A stretch of 31,832 nucleotides of DNA, taken from contig CAZLMW010000096.1 in assembly GCA_964560875.1 (NCBI GenBank), positions 1 through 31,832 on the forward strand, in the 5' to 3' direction. A program made the translations under genes and the position numbers. The DNA comes from CAZLMW01 sp964560875 (GTDB taxonomy: Bacteria; Myxococcota_A; UBA9042). Positions 8,246 to 16,072 of the stretch are shown here, piece after piece; the stretch's first letter is position 1; each line of letters begins with the position of its first letter. Below the pieces are notes generated by a model. It ran no database searches, was not told where the DNA came from, and saw nothing but the letters and a program-made list of their open reading frames with translations.

Positions 8246-8896
8246 ATGGCTCAGATCAACCTGCGCGCGCTCGAATCGTTAGCGGACTACTCCAATGCAG
8301 AGTTGAAGCTGCTTGCCTCTGTGGCGCCGGCCCGCGAATACGAAGAAGGCGCCAATCTCTGCGATGAAGGTGCCCCGGGTCAAAGCTGTTTCGTGCTCGC
8401 GACGGGCGAAGTGACGATTCACAAGGTCATCGACAGCGAAGAAAAGGAGCTGGCGACGCTTCGTGCAGGCGCCATTGTCGGGCAGATGTCGCTCGTCGAC
8501 CGGTCGCCTCGTTCCGCGACGGTCCGCGCGTCCAAGTACACGATCGCGCTGGAGCTCACGCGCGAAGTATTCGAACGACTGCTCAACGCCTACAGCCCGC
8601 TGGCGCTACGTTTTCAATCGCAGATTGCAGTGGCGGGCATCCGACAGCTGCGGATGGCCACCCAGAAACTGGCCGGCATTCTCAACGAGGCACGCCATCG
8701 CGAGGAACTGGCCAAGAAGAAGCGCGAGCGTAGGTCCAAGTCGATGGCGCCGGAGCCGATCGACAATCGAGACCAGCTGCTGACCGTCCAAGCCGCCCTT
8801 TCGGAGTGGGATATGTCCCTCGAAGAGCTTGACGACGTGCACGTCTCGATTCCGCGCGGCCAGATCGGCGCTGACGAAATGAAGGGGCGGATGTAG
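8246..8896 (+). CDS. Cyclic-nucleotide-binding-domain protein (second of a pair)
   Basis: A 216-aa single CNBD protein. The domain spans about residues 15-130 (LLASVAPAREYEEGANLCDEG... CFVLATGEVTIHKV). Its phosphate-binding cassette reads IVGQMSLVDRSPRSATV: the Arg is kept but the conserved Glu is Gln, which would weaken contact with the cyclic nucleotide ribose. There is no helix-turn-helix. The C-terminal third is charged (KKKRERRSKS) and then acidic (EWDMSLEELDDVHV). It lies 14 bp downstream of a paralogue with the intact cassette, so the two are co-transcribed and may form a heteromer. A tRNA-dihydrouridine synthase follows 115 bp later. The target is unknown. Confidence 0.85.
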   Translation: MAQINLRALESLADYSNAELKLLASVAPAREYEEGANLCDEGAPGQSCFVLATGEVTIHKVIDSEEKELATLRAGAIVGQMSLVDRSPRSATVRASKYTIALELTREVFERLLNAYSPLALRFQSQIAVAGIRQLRMATQKLAGILNEARHREELAKKKRERRSKSMAPEPIDNRDQLLTVQAALSEWDMSLEELDDVHVSIPRGQIGADEMKGRM

Positions 8897-9011
8897 CCGG
8901 CCGAGCAGCATTCTTTCGATGACGCGAGCGCGCCGCCGTGCTAGACGCGCCTCCCGATGCGCGAAGACGCCGGCTGACTTGCCGTTGGTTCGCCCTTCGC
9001 GGAGGTGCGCC

Positions 9012-10157
9012 GTGTCCAACAAGCCCGAACTGCCATGGATCCCGCCAAGCCGCACCGCGCCCGACGGTCCCGCGGCGTGGGTGAAGGGATTTCGAGTCGG
9101 CAACGTCGAGGTCAAGCGGCCGTTCATCCTCGCGCCCATGAGCGGCGTGACCGACACCGCGTTTCGTCGGACCGTGCAGATCGCTGGACGCGAGACCACG
9201 GGCCTGCTGGTGACCGAGTTCATCTGCATCGAAGGCCTCACGAACGCCAACCTCAAGGCGCGGACCCGCTTGGCATTTGACGCACAGCTGGAGCGACCGC
9301 TGGCGGTGCAGATCTTCGGGTACGAGATCGCGCGAATGGCCGAAGCGGCACGTATTTGTGAGGCCGCGGGCGCCGACATCGTCGATATCAACTGTGGCTG
9401 TCCAGCTCCCAAAATCGTCCGCAAGGGCGGCGGGGCCGAGCTGATGCGCCAACCCGATCACCTCGCGCGGATGGTGGAATCGACGGTCGCAGCGGTGGAT
9501 ATTCCGGTGACCGTGAAGATCCGTACCGGCTGGGACGACGCCTGCATCAATGCGCTGGAGGTCTCGCGGCAATGCGAGCGGGCCGGCGCCCAGATGATCG
9601 CCATCCACGGGCGGACTCGAAAACAGCTCTATGGCGGCCAGCCCGACTGGGACCTAATCGCCGAAGTGGCCGATCACGTTGATGTTCCGGTAGTCGGATC
9701 CGGGGATATCGCGGACGCCGCCGGGGCGCTCTATCGCCTGCGTGAATCCGGATGTGCCGGTGTGATGATCGGTCGCGCTGCCGTTATGAACCCGTGGATC
9801 TTCGGGCAGGTCGACGACCTGGTCCAAGGCCGAGTCGCGCGCGTCGCCGACGATGCGGAGCGCCTGCGCGTGCTCGCCGGGTTCCGCGATATGATGCGTG
9901 CCTACATCCCCGAGAGGGCGATTCCAGGTCGGCTCAAGCAGCTGCTGGCGCGTTTGACCAAGGGATTCGACCACGGGGGCTTATTGCGCCACCGGGTCCT
10001 GCGCGCGAAGACCACCGAAGAGATGTTCGAGTGGATCGAGAGCTTCTTTGCGGCGACCGATGAGGGCCGCATCGATCAATGGGCGGTCAAGGAAAAGGAC
10101 CTGCCGCCGCCCTCGCCGAGGGTTCCGCGCGGAGTCCGGCGACGTCGCGCCGCGTAG
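9012..10157 (+). CDS. dus: tRNA-dihydrouridine synthase, DusB-like
   Basis: An FMN/NADPH-dependent enzyme that reduces uridine to dihydrouridine in tRNA D-loops. The 381-aa protein has the TIM-barrel signatures of the family: LAPMSGVTDTAFRR near the N-terminus, the catalytic-Cys segment DINCGCPAPKIVRKGGGAEL, VKIRTGW, IHGRTRKQLYGGQPDWD, and GSGDI...GVMIGRAA followed by NPWIF for FMN phosphate binding. A C-terminal helical domain follows (RLKQLLARLTKGF). An in-frame ATG at 8919 would add 31 Arg-rich residues. I prefer GTG 9012 because GGAGG (9001-9005) lies 6 nt upstream. The C-terminus has a basic tail. The exact Dus subclass is an inference from DusB-like motifs. Confidence 0.93.
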   Translation: MSNKPELPWIPPSRTAPDGPAAWVKGFRVGNVEVKRPFILAPMSGVTDTAFRRTVQIAGRETTGLLVTEFICIEGLTNANLKARTRLAFDAQLERPLAVQIFGYEIARMAEAARICEAAGADIVDINCGCPAPKIVRKGGGAELMRQPDHLARMVESTVAAVDIPVTVKIRTGWDDACINALEVSRQCERAGAQMIAIHGRTRKQLYGGQPDWDLIAEVADHVDVPVVGSGDIADAAGALYRLRESGCAGVMIGRAAVMNPWIFGQVDDLVQGRVARVADDAERLRVLAGFRDMMRAYIPERAIPGRLKQLLARLTKGFDHGGLLRHRVLRAKTTEEMFEWIESFFAATDEGRIDQWAVKEKDLPPPSPRVPRGVRRRRAA

Positions 10158-10221
10158 CGGTCTTCTGGGCAAGCTCAGCCGGGAAGCAATCCGCCACCGA
10201 GGAGCATTGCTGTTCGGCGCT

Positions 10222-10506
10222 CTAAGCTGTGGCCACCGAATCGTCCACGCACGCGCCACAGCCTCCTTCGGGGCCCTGTCCGTTGCAATCGGCGGGCGGT
10301 GCGGCGGGGGCTGGCGCTGACGTCTTGCCGTTGTAGTCGCTCGCGTACCAGCCGCCGCCCTTGAGGTGAAACGTGCCGCCGGTGATTTGGCGCGTACACG
10401 CCTCTCCGCCGCAGCTATGGCAAACGGCGCCAGGGTCAGCGGAGATGCGCTGAAACTCGTCGAACACGTGCTGGCAGTCAGCGCAGCGGTAGGTGTACGT
10501 AGGCAT
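10222..10506 (-). CDS. FmdB-family zinc-ribbon protein
   Basis: A 94-aa protein beginning MPTYTYRCADCQHVFDEFQ with a second CxxC (CHSCGG), the four-Cys zinc ribbon of the FmdB/CxxC_CxxC_SSSS putative regulatory family. The function is poorly defined in general. The conserved core is followed by TGGTFHLKGGGWYASDY, also typical of the family. An Ala/Pro linker then leads to a tail with three extra cysteines (DCNGQGPEGGCGACVDD), which could form an additional metal site. The start at ATG 10504-10506 is supported by GAGGAA 6 nt upstream; a longer in-frame start adds 15 residues without such a site. It is convergent with dus and divergent from the kinase. A perfect TTGACA (10574-10579, minus) lies upstream, but its -10 is poor. 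Confidence 0.9.
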   Translation of the reverse strand: MPTYTYRCADCQHVFDEFQRISADPGAVCHSCGGEACTRQITGGTFHLKGGGWYASDYNGKTSAPAPAAPPADCNGQGPEGGCGACVDDSVATA

Positions 10507-10735
10507 GGGCGATTCCTCGACAGGGGTCCGGCCGTCGTGATGGCCACGCACACGTAATCGCGAGCAGCAGCGCTGTCAATGACAACTTTGAGGGTCGACA
10601 GCACGATCGGCGCGCCGATGCGTCTTTGCATAGCCCGGTCTTCTCATCAAAGCGCGGAGGCATGCCGTTCGATGTTCAAGTCCATACCGCAAACAGGCAT
10701 GACGAGGGCGGTTTCGTTGAGACAGGAGCAGGGCC

Positions 10736-12538
10736 ATGGTAGCGTTCAAGCGCTTCGATTCGGGCGTTTTGCAGGCCCCGGGCACGACCCCGGCCGAGCG
10801 CATTGAGCGCGACGATCGGAGCGAACACCGCGGAGCGCCCCCCGTGTCCATGCCGTCATCTGCGCCCGCGACCTACCCGCCCGGGACCGTGATCCGCGAG
10901 CGCTATCGCATCGAGGAAGTGCTGGGAATCGGTGGGTTCGGGGCGGTGTACAAGTGCACGCAGCTCAACATGAACCAGGCCGTTGCGGTCAAGGTCCTGC
11001 GGCGCGAACACATCACGTCCGAAGAGCACGTCAAACGCTTCGAGCGCGAGGCGAAAGCGGCCAGCAAGCTGCGCCATCCCAACACCATCAGCATCTTCGA
11101 TTTCGGCGCCCACGACGACGGCGCGCTCTTCCTGGCGATGGAATTCTTGGAGGGTGAGACGCTGGCCGACCGGCTCGACAGTGGCCAAATGCTTGGCGCA
11201 GAAAAGCTCGTGCACATCATGACGCAGGTCTGCCACTCGCTGACTGAAGCGCACGAAGCCGCGCTCGTCCACCGCGATCTGAAGCCCGAAAACATCATGC
11301 TGATTTCCGTCGCCGGCGACCCGGATTACGTGAAGGTGCTCGACTTCGGTATCGCGAAGCTGGCCGACGAGTTCAGCGCCCACGAAGAGAAGCTCACCGA
11401 GATGGGCATGATCATGGGCACCCCGGCCTACATGTCGCCCGAGCAGGCCTACGGCAAGACCCTTGACCCGCGCAGCGATGTCTATGCGCTGGGCGTGCTG
11501 ATGTACGAGGGCCTCACTGGCCGCGTGCCGTTTGAGGGCGACAAGCCGATGGAGGTGTTGGTCAAGCACATCAACAACCCGCCGGCCAAGCCGACGTTGG
11601 TGGCACCGGACCTGAAGATCCCATTGGCGCTTGAGAGGGTCGTGCTCCAATGCCTGGAGAAGCAGCCGGACGATCGCCCGCAAAACACCCGCCAGCTTGC
11701 CGACCAGCTGCAAAAGGCGCTGAAAACTCCGGACGACGCGCTGCGAAAGGGCAAAGCCGAACATCAACCTGTTGCCAACAGCGACCCCAACGATGCCAAG
11801 ACGGCCCATGTGAAGGGACTCGAGCACGCGACGCAAGGCATGGCCCTCGGTGGGGCGACTTCAGCGAGCGGCAACCTGGCCGGCGCGACTCGGGCAAGTG
11901 GCGCAGCGGTCATTGCCCAAGGCGGGGGACGCAACAACAATGCCCTATGGCTGGGTCTGGCTGCGTTCGCCGTGGTTGGCATCGTCGCCGTCGCGATCGC
12001 ACAGCTGTTGTTGCCACCGCCGGCCGACAAGACCCCTGCGACCCGATCTGAACCGGTCATGCGAGCGGTGAAGAAGCCAAGCGGCCAAGGCGCAAGGTCT
12101 GCCGTCACTCATGCCGCCGGTGCGCAGGCTGCTCCCGTTCCGGCTGCGGCTCCAGTAGCGGCGGCCAAACCTGCCGCCAAGCCGAAACCCGCGGCGGAAG
12201 CATCGGACACGCCGAAACCGGCAAAAGCGGGGGCAACCGGCGCGGCGGTTGAACCGGGCGCAGCACCAGCGGGCAAGGCGAAGCCTGCGGTCGTCGAGAA
12301 CCGAAAGCCGGCCCAGGTCGGCAAGGGCACCAAGTCGACGGCAAAGCGCACCAATTCTGGCAGCAAGCCGTCGACGGGCACCAAGAAAAGAGCACGGAGC
12401 GGCAACGCCAAAGCTGGAGCGAACGGCTCCGTGGCCAAACCCGGCACGAAACCGACAGTGGAAAAGCCGGCAACAGACGATCCCAAGGGGTCGAGTAGCG
12501 GCAGCAGCGACGACGACTTCCGGCTCGATGACCCGTAG
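10736..12538 (+). CDS. Membrane-anchored Ser/Thr protein kinase (PknB/Hanks type)
   Basis: A 600-aa eukaryote-like kinase. The kinase domain covers about residues 53-330: glycine loop GIGGFGAVYK (64-73), catalytic Lys K86 in VAVKVL, HRDLKPEN (H179-N186), DFG (D203), then GTPAYMSPEQ and RSDVYALG. All catalytic residues are present, so it should be active. A linker leads to one transmembrane helix near residues 402-425 (LWLGLAAFAVVGIVAVAIAQ). About 170 outside residues follow, almost entirely Ala/Pro/Lys/Gly-rich low complexity and ending acidic (SSSGSSDDDFRLDDP). No sensor domain is recognisable. The start ATG has AGGAG 8 nt upstream. The TPR-PEGA gene follows after 66 bp. Such kinase plus TPR/PEGA pairs are common in myxobacteria, and the partner may be a substrate or scaffold (inference). 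Confidence 0.95.
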   Translation: MVAFKRFDSGVLQAPGTTPAERIERDDRSEHRGAPPVSMPSSAPATYPPGTVIRERYRIEEVLGIGGFGAVYKCTQLNMNQAVAVKVLRREHITSEEHVKRFEREAKAASKLRHPNTISIFDFGAHDDGALFLAMEFLEGETLADRLDSGQMLGAEKLVHIMTQVCHSLTEAHEAALVHRDLKPENIMLISVAGDPDYVKVLDFGIAKLADEFSAHEEKLTEMGMIMGTPAYMSPEQAYGKTLDPRSDVYALGVLMYEGLTGRVPFEGDKPMEVLVKHINNPPAKPTLVAPDLKIPLALERVVLQCLEKQPDDRPQNTRQLADQLQKALKTPDDALRKGKAEHQPVANSDPNDAKTAHVKGLEHATQGMALGGATSASGNLAGATRASGAAVIAQGGGRNNNALWLGLAAFAVVGIVAVAIAQLLLPPPADKTPATRSEPVMRAVKKPSGQGARSAVTHAAGAQAAPVPAAAPVAAAKPAAKPKPAAEASDTPKPAKAGATGAAVEPGAAPAGKAKPAVVENRKPAQVGKGTKSTAKRTNSGSKPSTGTKKRARSGNAKAGANGSVAKPGTKPTVEKPATDDPKGSSSGSSDDDFRLDDP

Positions 12539-12604
12539 GACTTCGCGGTCCCAAGCTCGGCGGAAAGTTGACGCCCGGGCGCAAACGCGCGACACAATCG
12601 GTCC

Positions 12605-13651
12605 ATGCGTCGCCTTCAGCACCGCCATTGCTCGTTCGCCGCGGTCGCCATCGGTGCGCTCGCTGTTATCGCATCGCTCGTCGCAGCCACGCCATCCACC
12701 ACGCTCGCCGGCCCACGCCTCAGCCGCGCGGACTCCGCAGCTCGAGGCAAGGCGCTCAAGGTCTTCAAACAGGGCAAAACGGCGTACAAAGCCGGCGACT
12801 ACGACGCGGCGCTGAAGTTCTTCCGAGAAGCGCAGTCGATCTATTCGCACGAGGCGCTGATCATCCTCGCCCTCGCCAAGACGCTCGATCGCGCCAAGCA
12901 AACCGAAAAAGCGCGCAAATACTACACGCTGTTTCTCACCGAAGCCCCGCCGACCGACCGCGCGCGCCCCGGCACGGTCAAGCGAGTCGCCGCCATCGAC
13001 GCCATGTTGGCGGCCCGTCCCGGGGTATTGGTCTTCAAGGGGCTTCCCACCGCTGCGCTGCTCCACGTCGACGGCAAGCCGCGCGAACCCAACGCGAAGG
13101 GCGAGCTCGAGGTCAAACCCGGCAGCTACGAGATCAAGGTGACCCTCGAGCACCATTTCCCGTACGAGCGCAAGGCGGTGAAGCTCAAGCCCGGCGAGCG
13201 GCTCGATGTCTCCGTGGTGCTCAAGCGCATTCCCGACCCCTCGACGCTGCCCAGGGATCATATGTGGACCTGGGTCGCCGGAACCGCCACTGGCGCGGCT
13301 GCTATCAGCGCCGGTGTACTGGGTTTGCAATGGATGTTCGCGCGCAACGAATACCTCGAGTACTTCGACGGCGACAGCGGCAACGCCAACGAGAAAGCGC
13401 GCAAGAAGTTCAACTGCGAGGGCAAGGTCGTTCAGTGTCCGGACGCCATCGCCTTTGGCCAGGACCTCAAGGCCGAGGCTTCGACGTATCAGACCGCAAC
13501 AATGGTAACCGGACTCGTCGCCGCAGGCCTCGGTGTCGCGACGGTCGTGGCTTATTTCGCCGCGCCAGTAAAAGACGGCAAATCTCCGTCAACCGCGCTT
13601 TGGATCACGCCCGCGACGGAAACTGGCGTCGGTTTCGCGCTGCATTTCTAG
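12605..13651 (+). CDS. Secreted TPR and PEGA-domain protein
   Basis: A 348-aa protein. An N-terminal signal peptide or anchor spans about residues 10-35 (AAVAIGALAVIASLVAATP). TPR units follow at about residues 48-115 (ALKVFKQGKTAYKAGDYDAALKFF; EALIILALAKTLDRAKQTEKA). A PEGA domain lies at about residues 138-205 (LVFKGLPTAALLHVDGKPRE, then ELEVKPGSYEIKVTLEHHFPYE), a small beta fold found on bacterial surface proteins. Two hydrophobic segments near 222-240 and 300-320 suggest membrane insertion, with a Cys pair (NCEG...VQCP) between them. It lies 66 bp downstream of the kinase on the same strand. No strong Shine-Dalgarno is visible. Its envelope location is consistent with working alongside the kinase's extracytoplasmic tail. 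Confidence 0.85.
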   Translation: MRRLQHRHCSFAAVAIGALAVIASLVAATPSTTLAGPRLSRADSAARGKALKVFKQGKTAYKAGDYDAALKFFREAQSIYSHEALIILALAKTLDRAKQTEKARKYYTLFLTEAPPTDRARPGTVKRVAAIDAMLAARPGVLVFKGLPTAALLHVDGKPREPNAKGELEVKPGSYEIKVTLEHHFPYERKAVKLKPGERLDVSVVLKRIPDPSTLPRDHMWTWVAGTATGAAAISAGVLGLQWMFARNEYLEYFDGDSGNANEKARKKFNCEGKVVQCPDAIAFGQDLKAEASTYQTATMVTGLVAAGLGVATVVAYFAAPVKDGKSPSTALWITPATETGVGFALHF

Positions 13652-13653
13652 TG

Positions 13654-13692
13654 TCTCGTTGCTGGGGAAACGAACAGTTGACGGCAACGAGA
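13654..13692. other. Stem-loop after the TPR-PEGA gene
   Basis: TCTCGTTGC (13654-13662) and GCAACGAGA (13684-13692) form a perfect 9-bp inverted repeat around a 21-nt loop, starting 3 bp after the stop codon. No T-run follows, so it is not a canonical intrinsic terminator. It may protect the 3' end of the transcript. The rest of the 214-bp gap up to the metalloprotease stop shows nothing else. Confidence 0.4.
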
Positions 13693-13865
13693 TACGGCCG
13701 CGCAGCGGAGGCGTTCAAGCTGCAAGTCATGTGGTGAATGCGAGGTGCGGCAGTGGCAGAGTCACTTCAAACCGAGGATCCGCCGCAGGGCGCCGCAGAC
13801 TGTGCGTCAGACCGACCGAGGTGTTGAGAAAGACGGGCCAGCGACTCGACGTGGTCGCCCGGGCC

Positions 13866-15110
13866 TCACTCCGACACGGGGATGACCCACGGATTGCTGT
13901 GCAGGATGTGGCGTTGCTGAGACGTGAGCACTTGGCTCGTATCGCTGACCGACCAGTGCATCAGGTTGTCGCTTTCGGCGCCCGTGTCGGGCAGCTCGTC
14001 GCTGATCATCGCGCCGAAGGTGGGGTCTTCGACCGTGTGGAAGAGACCGAGGAAATGCGCCAATTCGTGGGCGAGCGTGCGGCCGAGTGTGTCGGGCTGA
14101 CCGGGCGCGAGATCGAGCGACAAGGCGATTCCTGAGCGCGTCGTACCGACCACAAGAGGAGGCCCGGGAACGCCGCCGGAAACGCCGCTGAGTACATTCG
14201 CGCCGGGCCCGCTCTGCACTGCGGCAAGCACCTTGTCGACGAGGAAGACGTTTACGCCCATGCCGGTGCTCTTGCCCGACCAGAAGAGCTTGGTGAGCTC
14301 CGCCTTGGCGCCGTTCTGTCTGGCGATGAGCGGGATCTTCGCGGCGTCAAAAGCGTTGATCGGCTCCAACTCGATGCCAGCTTGCGCGAAAACGGACCTG
14401 GCCGTCTTGATCGCCTTGGCGACGCGCGGGTCTTTCAAAATGGTGCTCTTGCTCAGCCCTAACGCACCGGTAGCCCCGATATTGAGGGCGACGCGACCTT
14501 TCATTCGTTGCTTGGCCGTCTTTCGCACGACGTGAGCCCAGGCGGTGAAGCTCGCCTCCCGCGGCGGATAGGCCTTGCCGTCGCGTTCGAACGCGTACAC
14601 CCGAAAACGCAGGCCCGCGGGGAGTTTGACCAGGGGCGTGTTGGGCACGAGGAAAGACGCTGTTCCCGGCTGCGCGATCACGCGGTTGGGACACGAAGAC
14701 AGGCACGCCATCGGCTGCGGCGAAAACGAGATCCACGCTTTGGGCACGATCGACAGGCCGCTGGACGACGCGAGCGAGGCGATGTTGAAGAAGACGCCCG
14801 GCGGTCCATCCACTGTGATGACGACAGACGTTGCGCCGATAGGCAGGGCAAGGTCGATCGGCGACGCATAGCCATCGGTGTTGGTAATATGTTTGCCCAG
14901 CTCGATGCGTGCGACGTGACCAACGAATGGATCGGCCGCTGCATCGTCGATGTCGGTGGAGGGTGCGCTGTCTTCGTCGTCGGCGACGTCAGCGGACGCG
15001 TCTGTGGACGCTGCAGGGTCGGAACATGCGGCCATGAGCGACACCGCCGCGCAGGACACAAGCAAAACCCTTCGCAATCTCCGACACTTGCACCGATTCG
15101 CTACGATCAT
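13866..15110 (-). CDS. Pappalysin-like zinc metalloprotease lipoprotein
   Basis: Predicted envelope-anchored metzincin. The zinc site is HELAHFLGLFH (H348, E349, H352, G355, H358 from the start used), the extended HExxHxxGxxH motif. It is followed by DELPDTGAESDNLMHWSVSD, whose NLMHW is the expected Met-turn region, and the protein ends in a 'LTSQQRHILHSNPWV' segment as in pappalysin/M43-like enzymes. A lipoprotein signal (RRVLLVSCAAVSLMAAC) precedes an Asp/Ala/Ser-rich linker. The middle has one Cys pair (ACLSSCP). I chose ATG 15110 because it gives a 29-residue lipoprotein signal; in-frame ATGs at 15122, 15143 and 15188 are possible and none has a good Shine-Dalgarno. It is 414 aa and divergent from the 15441 gene. 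The substrate is unknown. Confidence 0.85.
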   Translation of the reverse strand: MIVANRCKCRRLRRVLLVSCAAVSLMAACSDPAASTDASADVADDEDSAPSTDIDDAAADPFVGHVARIELGKHITNTDGYASPIDLALPIGATSVVITVDGPPGVFFNIASLASSSGLSIVPKAWISFSPQPMACLSSCPNRVIAQPGTASFLVPNTPLVKLPAGLRFRVYAFERDGKAYPPREASFTAWAHVVRKTAKQRMKGRVALNIGATGALGLSKSTILKDPRVAKAIKTARSVFAQAGIELEPINAFDAAKIPLIARQNGAKAELTKLFWSGKSTGMGVNVFLVDKVLAAVQSGPGANVLSGVSGGVPGPPLVVGTTRSGIALSLDLAPGQPDTLGRTLAHELAHFLGLFHTVEDPTFGAMISDELPDTGAESDNLMHWSVSDTSQVLTSQQRHILHSNPWVIPVSE

Positions 15111-15440
15111 CGTCCAAATCATAGCAACCGCCGGAATAAACATCTCGGACCACCCGTTGTTTGGACGAGGCCCGCACCCTCCCCCCAAGCAAATGCGGGC
15201 TCCAAGGGCACGGCGCCCGCCGGTTGTCAGTCAGACGGCTTCCTCCCCTCCTCATTCCGTTCTGACACCGGCGGGCCGCCGCTCTTTTTGTGCCCCTTCC
15301 TCGCACGCTCACAGCCGCGTCTTGCAGCCACCGGCGCATCAACTTCCTTGGCACTTTCGGCAACAAAACCCGCGGCCATTGTGGCCCCGGACCATCCGCA
15401 ACGCTTGCCGCGCTGCCGGGGCTGAGGTAGACGCGCCCCC
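15111..15440. other. 330-bp divergent intergenic region
   Basis: It separates the metalloprotease (minus) and the small barrel gene (plus) and must hold promoters for both. I see no convincing -35/-10 pair. Visible structure: a 7-bp hairpin (15170-15176 with 15194-15200) and a long inverted repeat followed by T5 (15215-15289), listed separately. No protein-coding signal was found. Confidence 0.5.
15215..15289 (+). terminator. Terminator-like hairpin in the leader of the 15441 gene
   Basis: GCCCGCCGGTTGTCAG (15215-15230) pairs with CTGACACCGGCGGGC (15262-15276), a 15-bp stem with a single bulged base. It is followed 8 nt later by TTTTT (15285-15289). The orientation fits intrinsic termination on the plus strand, but no plus-strand gene precedes it for over 1.5 kb, and the next gene starts 152 bp downstream. 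It could therefore act as a leader attenuator, or terminate an unannotated small RNA. The 31-nt loop is long for a terminator. Confidence 0.4.
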
Positions 15441-15968
15441 ATGACCGTCAAGCACCATCGCTGCGTAGGCGCCGTTTTCGTCCTGGCCCTGGTGTTCGCC
15501 GCGGCGCCGGCACACGGCCTCGATTACGAGCTGAATGACGTGCAGGGCCGAGAAATCTCGGTCGGGGTCGCGCGCGCACCGGTCGATTCGCTGTCGATCG
15601 CGTTCCTGGCGAGGGGCAGCGCGCGCCGGCAATCGCGCTACCTCTACTCGGGGGCGACCTTGATGCTCGGCTGGGTGCTCGATAACCGTCCGCTGGCGAT
15701 GGCGACGGGCGAAATCGGCGTCGAGTCTGCCAGCGACGCATTCACGAAGGTTCGCTTCTACGGCGAGCTCGGCGCTGGATTGTTCTGGGCGGCTTCGGAG
15801 AAACCGTGGCTGGAGCTGCTCACCTTCCACGCGGAAGGTGGCATTCGCTGGAATCTACGCACCTGGGCCCGACCGCACTGGCAGTTGGCGACAGGTGTTC
15901 GGTTGTTCGCGAACTTCCAGGCCATCGGGTTGGGGCTGTTCACGGGCGTCAACTTCAAGTTCGACTGA
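15441..15968 (+). CDS. Small secreted protein, probable outer-membrane beta-barrel
   Basis: A 175-aa product with a Sec signal peptide (CVGAVFVLALVFAAAPAHG). The mature ~150 residues alternate hydrophobic and polar positions and are rich in Gly, Trp, Tyr and Phe (SGATLMLGWVLDNRP, FYGELGAGLFWAASEKPW, HAEGGIRWNLRTWARPHW, GLGLFTGVNFKFD). This fits a small six- to eight-strand outer-membrane barrel, though the last residue is Asp rather than Phe. There are no motifs or cysteines in the mature part. The ATG follows GAGGTAGACGCGCCCCC, so the ribosome site is distant and weak. I do not recognise the family. Confidence 0.7.
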   Translation: MTVKHHRCVGAVFVLALVFAAAPAHGLDYELNDVQGREISVGVARAPVDSLSIAFLARGSARRQSRYLYSGATLMLGWVLDNRPLAMATGEIGVESASDAFTKVRFYGELGAGLFWAASEKPWLELLTFHAEGGIRWNLRTWARPHWQLATGVRLFANFQAIGLGLFTGVNFKFD

Positions 15969-16072
15969 CGGTGCCGACGTGCACGAACAGGCGCGGCGTG
16001 CATCCGCGGGCCTGATCCGCCAAACTGCCGGCGCCCCCATGACAGGGCACGTTGAACGAGGCCAGGGGCGCC

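Noticed and set aside
10660..10700. GTTCAAGTCC stretch resembling a tRNA T-loop.
   Set aside because: The flanking bases do not form a T-stem, and no acceptor or anticodon arm can be built around it.
11945..13330. Long antisense open frame (461 codons) across the kinase 3' end and TPR-PEGA gene.
   Set aside because: It is explained by GC-rich codon use in the sense genes. The translation is Arg/Gly-rich with no domain, signal or ribosome site.
15345..15370. TTGGCACTTTCGGCAAC resembling a sigma54 -24/-12 promoter.
   Set aside because: The GG to GC spacing is 8 instead of 10 nt, so it does not fit.
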